Source: Coffea arabica (taxonomy: Eukaryota > Streptophyta > Magnoliopsida > Gentianales > Rubiaceae). Taken from it: a DNA stretch of 64,000 nt. A program made the position numbers and the translations under genes. The notes below the pieces were generated by a model. It saw only the letters and a program-made list of their open reading frames with translations, made no database searches and was not told the DNA's origin. Location of the stretch: contig NC_092322.1 in NCBI RefSeq assembly GCF_036785885.1, forward strand, positions 14,902,466 to 14,966,465. The letters run 5' to 3'. This document shows positions 59,343 through 64,000 of the stretch, piece by piece (within the stretch, counting starts at the first letter, position 1; every line of letters starts with the position of its first letter).

Positions 59343-62300
59343 TCCAAATTTTTAAAAGTACCTATTTGCAATCTTCATCCCCATAATTTTGTAAAGTTCC
59401 TTACACGAAATTTATAAAGTTCACAAAGCACCTATTTGCTCCCTTCATGCAAATAATTTTGTAAAGTTCCATACGTTAGACCTTTTGAAATTTATAAAGT
59501 TCACATACTTATTATGTATATCTCCTCCTTCATGTAATATACTATTCACTATAAAAAGAAAAAACAATTCAATCTTTATTAGTTTAAGCACAACTATGAA
59601 GATCATTATAACTCTAGAGCAGCAATTTCCATACAAGGTTAGACAACAATCTATATTAAAGACTTGACTCTATTACAAATCTATATATCGGTAGTTACTT
59701 CCCTGTCCATAGGTCTCACTCTACCACTGATTGTACTTGTTACACGATTTAAAGAAACTTATACAACTTTATTATACACTTGAATTTTACTCATATACAC
59801 TAATTAAATATAAAAGATAGTTGCATATGCAAGTGTAAACTTAATATGAAAAGTAATACACTAACCGTGCACAATTGTATCAAAGTTTAACTGCACCTCT
59901 TCCACATCGCGATCCAAGGCCGAAGGGTAGCATCTTAATAAACTTACACACTTGCAATATTTTTCTTTATATATTTTTTTAGATTTCATACATACAAATT
60001 ACCAAAATTCCATCTTAGTAGCTGTCAAACTAGCAACAACGAATGGATTCTTAATGAAACTGATAAAAAGGCTATTGCCTCCTTTTGAGCAGTGTATTTG
60101 TGGGAGTCTTTCTTACATTGATATTCTTGAATTTAAATTTTCCTAAATGTAAATACTCAAGAAAGCTGTCATATTTATATTACCCATCATTTTCATCTGA
60201 AAATTGCTAATGATTACACTGAGCATGCGCTTAGAACAAATTACAAGTGGCAATTGATGAAAACTATGAACGAACACCTTAAATTCTTGTACTATCATCT
60301 GGTACATTTTCAGTGTTCTAGTTGTTGTACTTTTCTGTCAAGCGTTTGCCATTCAATATATCTGACAAACCATAAAGGCTGTAAGCAACGAGAAGTAAAA
60401 CTACAATAGGAATAAAGGAAACTTCGCATGCAACTCTAACTAGCCATATGTTTTTGGATGATACTTAAGGAGTCCTAGTTTGGGGCTGCAAAGAATCAAC
60501 TTCAACTGAGTAACTAGCGAGTTGCCTAGTTGTAGCAATAGCTCCAAGTCTCCCAACCCCCCCCCCCCCTCTCCTTCCCCAAAACACCTCTCTTTCACAA
60601 AAAAAAAAAAAAAAGGGCTCAAAGTCTTGAGGTCAAGCAGCTTGAATCAATTGAATCAAGCTCAAAAATATGTTCGATTGAAATTTGAGTGTTGTTTAGC
60701 GTGTGGCATGCCTATTATATGTCATATTTAAAATACCATAAGGCATTAATCTGTGTTACTCAAGCTCTATTGAACACAATGGAGATGATTGAACTCTAAC
60801 TCATGACGGATTAATTCTAACTAAAGTAAAATGGACTCAAAATAAAACTCATACGAATTAAACTCGATGTTAACATATATTTTATGAGTGAAACTCAAGT
60901 TTGTCTTAAGATATTTATTCAAACTCGATCTCAAATTCGAGTACATGCGTGTTTCTTTCACAGTCAGGCTCAAAATTCATTTGGTTTGAACACAATCCTA
61001 ACCTAATCTACCATCAATGAGTGAAATCATAGACCTAATCTATATTCATATTTTTTCCCCATATTCCGAAAGTTGCCTGTCCGACATTATCTCTAATCAA
61101 ATGCAACTAGTTGCACCGTATACGTACATTTGTGATTTCAAGTCTAATACCGTGCTACAACGTATTGCATTTCTTTTCCCATTTTCACACCTTACTTCAA
61201 GCAAAAAATTTCATCCTCAAAATCATTTTCGTACTCCTTATATGGACTGGTATACTTTCTCCCAAGAGTGGCAATATTTAAAGTTACATAGATCATCTAA
61301 TACACCCAAGAACTCAACCATAAATTAGTAGCAAGCTTTCTAGTTAAATGCGTTTTGATATGGGAAATCTAGCTCCATTGATAACATGAGATCTTCTTCT
61401 TCTTTTTTCAAAGATTGGTTGTCTCCAACCAGACGGTACGGTCTTCTTCATGCTTCATATAACGAAAGACTGGTTTCCTTGTTAGGTAATATTAATCGTC
61501 AATGACGGTGACGTTTCGAGCATCTTGCATGTCGATCTTTCTAGCTTTTGCATTCAAGGACTTTGGAACATGGGTTGTGATGCAAACTCCTTTTTGTCCC
61601 AATGTACCTTCCTATCCTCTCTTTAATAACAAGAAACCCTAAATGTTTCGTCATATTAAGTTTTAGTCCATAAACTTTGGTTTTGTTGCATATGAACCTT
61701 CTGCATTTCAATTTGTGTCTATCGACTGCATTTGCGAATTTTTAGTTTGAGGAGATCTTGCATTTTTTGGCCCTCCACTCCCCACAAAATTCACATAAAT
61801 TGCTTAAATTTGAAAGCCAAATAGCACGAGAATCCTCGTCTTTTCCATCCTTGCTAACTTCTCGCACAAAAAATATAAGCTTTGGTTGTTTGAAAATTTT
61901 CAGAAGCCTTAATCAAGGAAAACTGAATAGCACTTTTAATAGTTTAAAGTTTCATGCTAGTATCTTGTGTCTTTAAACATATTTCTTGAACCTTTGAACT
62001 GTCAAGGCCTTAATTCTTAATTTGAAGCAATAAGGTAGATCAAGAGCTTGTCTGAAATGATTCAAAAGAGTACTTGAAGGCTTAGGTTTTAATCTGTTAA
62101 AACGATACTTTGCCTTTTTCTTCTTCCAAAACCAAATTGAATTTCTCCTATTTTGAACAAACAAGGCGGCCTAGTGTAATGTTTAACAAAGCTTATCCTA
62201 GTCACTCAACACTCTGTAATTTAGTTTCCTTTAAGTAGATGGAGGCAAATTTTTCTTAGTGAATATTCTTAGTCTAATTTTTCCTGACACCTCTAGAAAA

Positions 62301-63537
62301 GTTTTAACAACTGCAAAATGATATTTGGTTTCATAGCAAATAATTGTCTACAAATTAAATTTGTTTCCTTTGGTTCTGCTTTTTGTGGAACTTTCTTTAG
62401 TTTGTCTAGACTAATCGTTTTAAGTGGTTAAAAAGTAAATCCTCAAAACATTATAGATAATCCAACTCAAAGAATTCTATTAGTAAAAGAAAACCATTAG
62501 TTTCAAATTGTTTTTCTGTCAATTCAACAAAGTGCATATCAAGAGTTTTAAAGAGCGACTACTCTCCCTGTTCCAGTATATTGGTTGCTTGTTCATTTCC
62601 CTTTGGGTTGCACAAAACAAATAATGGGTCGTAAGCAAAGTCATAAATAAATAATGGCAAAGTTCCGTAAAATAGCTTCAAACAATCACTAGACTCTCAA
62701 AATCTTCAAACCACCAAGATAAATAAAGATTTAAAACTGTTATCATGACAATAGCCAGCCATATCTATTGCAAATTGTCTAAAAAAAATTGCCATATGAT
62801 TAACTAAGTTTGACAACTAAATTCCGAAGATTGATTGTTTCACATAAATTTTCTCGTGATGACAAAATACATACACACATACATATGTAATCATTAGAGG
62901 TGAGTAACTGATAAGTTATATCAATTACTAGAGGACAAAGGTCATAAAATGGCCATTAAAAATGTGATGCACGACTGTGGAAGGTTTTGTACATTGCAGA
63001 TCTAATGACTAGATTGGTTTAATAAAGGACTAATTACTTCAAATCTTATCTCGTGGGAACAAAACAGCCTCCAAATTCTAGGATCGTGATGGTCAGAAAG
63101 GCAGAGAGAACTCTAGGAATAAGCTACCATCAAGCAAAGCCTGCAATTCTCAGTAAATGCATTTCTTGACCCTTAAAGTTGTACTACTACTTTCACAAAA
63201 GAATGAAATCCTAGCCCTTCATCACCCTAAACTCATTGTGGTCCCACCTAACATTTTGCCCTTCTTATCTCTTTCTCCCTCACTCATAAATCTTATGAGT
63301 AGCAGAATAGTTGAAAAAAAGAAGTTCCAGAAGTTGTACAGAAACTTTAAACAAGTTTCCATTCCAATTTCCCATCAGCCATCTCTCACTTCCTTTCTTG
63401 ATCTCCATCTTGTTGAAAGTTTTGTGCTTATCATTTTTCAGAACTCTACACTTTATGTGGATTGAAGGAGGCATCAAATAGGGTTCTTCTTTTTCTTTCT
63501 GCTTTTCTTTTAAATCAAGAAATTTGAAGCTGAATTT
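59343..63537. other. Upstream region of the HEC3-like gene
   Basis: AT-rich with no other gene recognised. Contains a C-run (about 60551-60565), an A-run (60599-60614) and degenerate TCAAGCTCAA-type repeats (60640-60960). The last ~60 bases before the ATG are pyrimidine-rich (TTCTTCTTTTTCTTTCTGC, from 63484), typical of a plant 5' leader. The promoter must lie in this stretch, but I cannot assign a TATA box. Confidence 0.45.
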
Positions 63538-64000
63538 ATGGATATCAACCCTCAAAAACTCACAGCATGGGAAACCTCCATGCCTGTGGAAAATCATATG
63601 GCACATCATGATCACATTTTCTTTGAGACTCCTTGGCCTAACTATGTCTTTGAAAACCATCAAATCCCTTCTTCGTCAAGCCAACATATATCAACTTCAG
63701 CTATTCTCAGCAGCGGTCAAATTGACCATCATCATCATGATCATCCTCATCAGCAGATGGAAGAAGATCAAGCAGAAGAAGATCCTGAGGAAGAACTAGG
63801 AGCCATGAAGGAAATGATGTTCAAGATTGCAGCTATGCAACCGGTGGACATTGATCCAGCAACCGTTCGGAAGCCTAAAAGGCGAAATGTGCGCATTAGT
63901 GATGATCCCCAAAGTGTTGCAGCAAGGCATCGCCGCGAGAGAATCAGTGAAAAAATTCGAATTCTACAAAGACTCGTCCCTGGGGGAACAAAAATGGACA
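63538..64000 (+). CDS. HEC3: HECATE3-like bHLH transcription factor (5' part, cut by window end)
   Basis: Open from ATG 63538 to the window edge (154 codons plus one base) with no stop; an in-frame TAA lies 27 bases upstream, supporting this start. The N-terminus is His-rich (residues 64-72) and acidic (about 75-86). Then come [20 protein letters not shown] and [17 protein letters not shown] (about 85-121), the conserved HEC signature, followed by the bHLH basic region [15 protein letters not shown] (125-139) and start of helix 1, [14 protein letters not shown]. In this family the basic region has Ala (residue 129) where E-box-binding bHLHs have Glu, making it atypical. Known role: HEC proteins control gynoecium and transmitting-tract development and meristem growth, partnering other bHLHs. 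The rest of the bHLH and the C-terminus lie beyond the window. Confidence 0.92.
   Translation, partial: MDINPQKLTAWETSMPVENHMAHHDHIFFETPWPNYVFENHQIPSSSSQHISTSAILSSGQIDHHHHDHPHQQMEEDQAEEDPEEELGAMKEMMFKIAAMQPVDIDPATVRKPKRRNVRISDDPQSVAARHRRERISEKIRILQRLVPGGTKMD

Overview
This is plant nuclear DNA, most likely from a eudicot (possibly an asterid). It is AT-rich, genes are sparse and split by GT-AG introns, and the space between them is crowded with microsatellites, homopolymer runs and transposable elements. All coordinates and splice joins were worked out by eye; family names rest on recognised protein motifs, and no database search was run.

Four genes look functional. (1) 2287-7220 (+) is a GT8 glucuronosyltransferase of the GUX/PGSIP family, which decorates xylan in the Golgi. 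It has four coding exons, the first only 23 nt long and followed by a ~2.3 kb intron. (2) 15596-18618 (-) and (3) 23704-26304 (+) are two type I pectin methylesterases (PMEI domain plus PME domain, PME51-like). They sit head to head about 5.1 kb apart with the intron at the same codon, so they are an inverted duplicate pair whose N-termini have diverged. (4) 63538-64000 (+) is the start of a HECATE3-like bHLH transcription factor, cut by the window edge. Three of the four genes act on cell-wall polysaccharides.

The middle (32-49 kb) is a graveyard. Degenerate subtilisin-like protease copies lie in a duplicated, partly head-to-head arrangement (32363-34560 and 41270-44150). A Ty1/copia retrotransposon with two LTRs and a 5-bp target duplication (35042-40717) sits inside the second duplicate, and a 1.4 kb solo LTR (42039-43431) splits the second plus-strand subtilase copy. 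A Stowaway-like MITE (44777-45210) and a nested pair follow: a non-autonomous hAT element (47212-48929) whose left boundary was later hit by a second solo LTR of the same family (45797-47207).

Other mobile DNA: a TIR element (about 175-566), a copia-type solo LTR just upstream of the GUX start (1735-1988), a GC-richer solo LTR (9715-10279), two inverted-repeat MITEs (about 11426-11565 and 13969-14193), a Pack-MULE with 200-bp TIRs carrying a broken IQD-family gene fragment (28183-29231), another hAT element (52874-53977), a hAT-like element (58790-59335) and several short SINE-like repeats.

I found no CRISPR array, rRNA, convincing tRNA, bacterial operon or other obviously new molecular system. 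The most informative observations are the Pack-MULE gene capture, the nested hAT/LTR junction, the perfect 81-bp repeats around the Pack-MULE, and the divergent PME pair.
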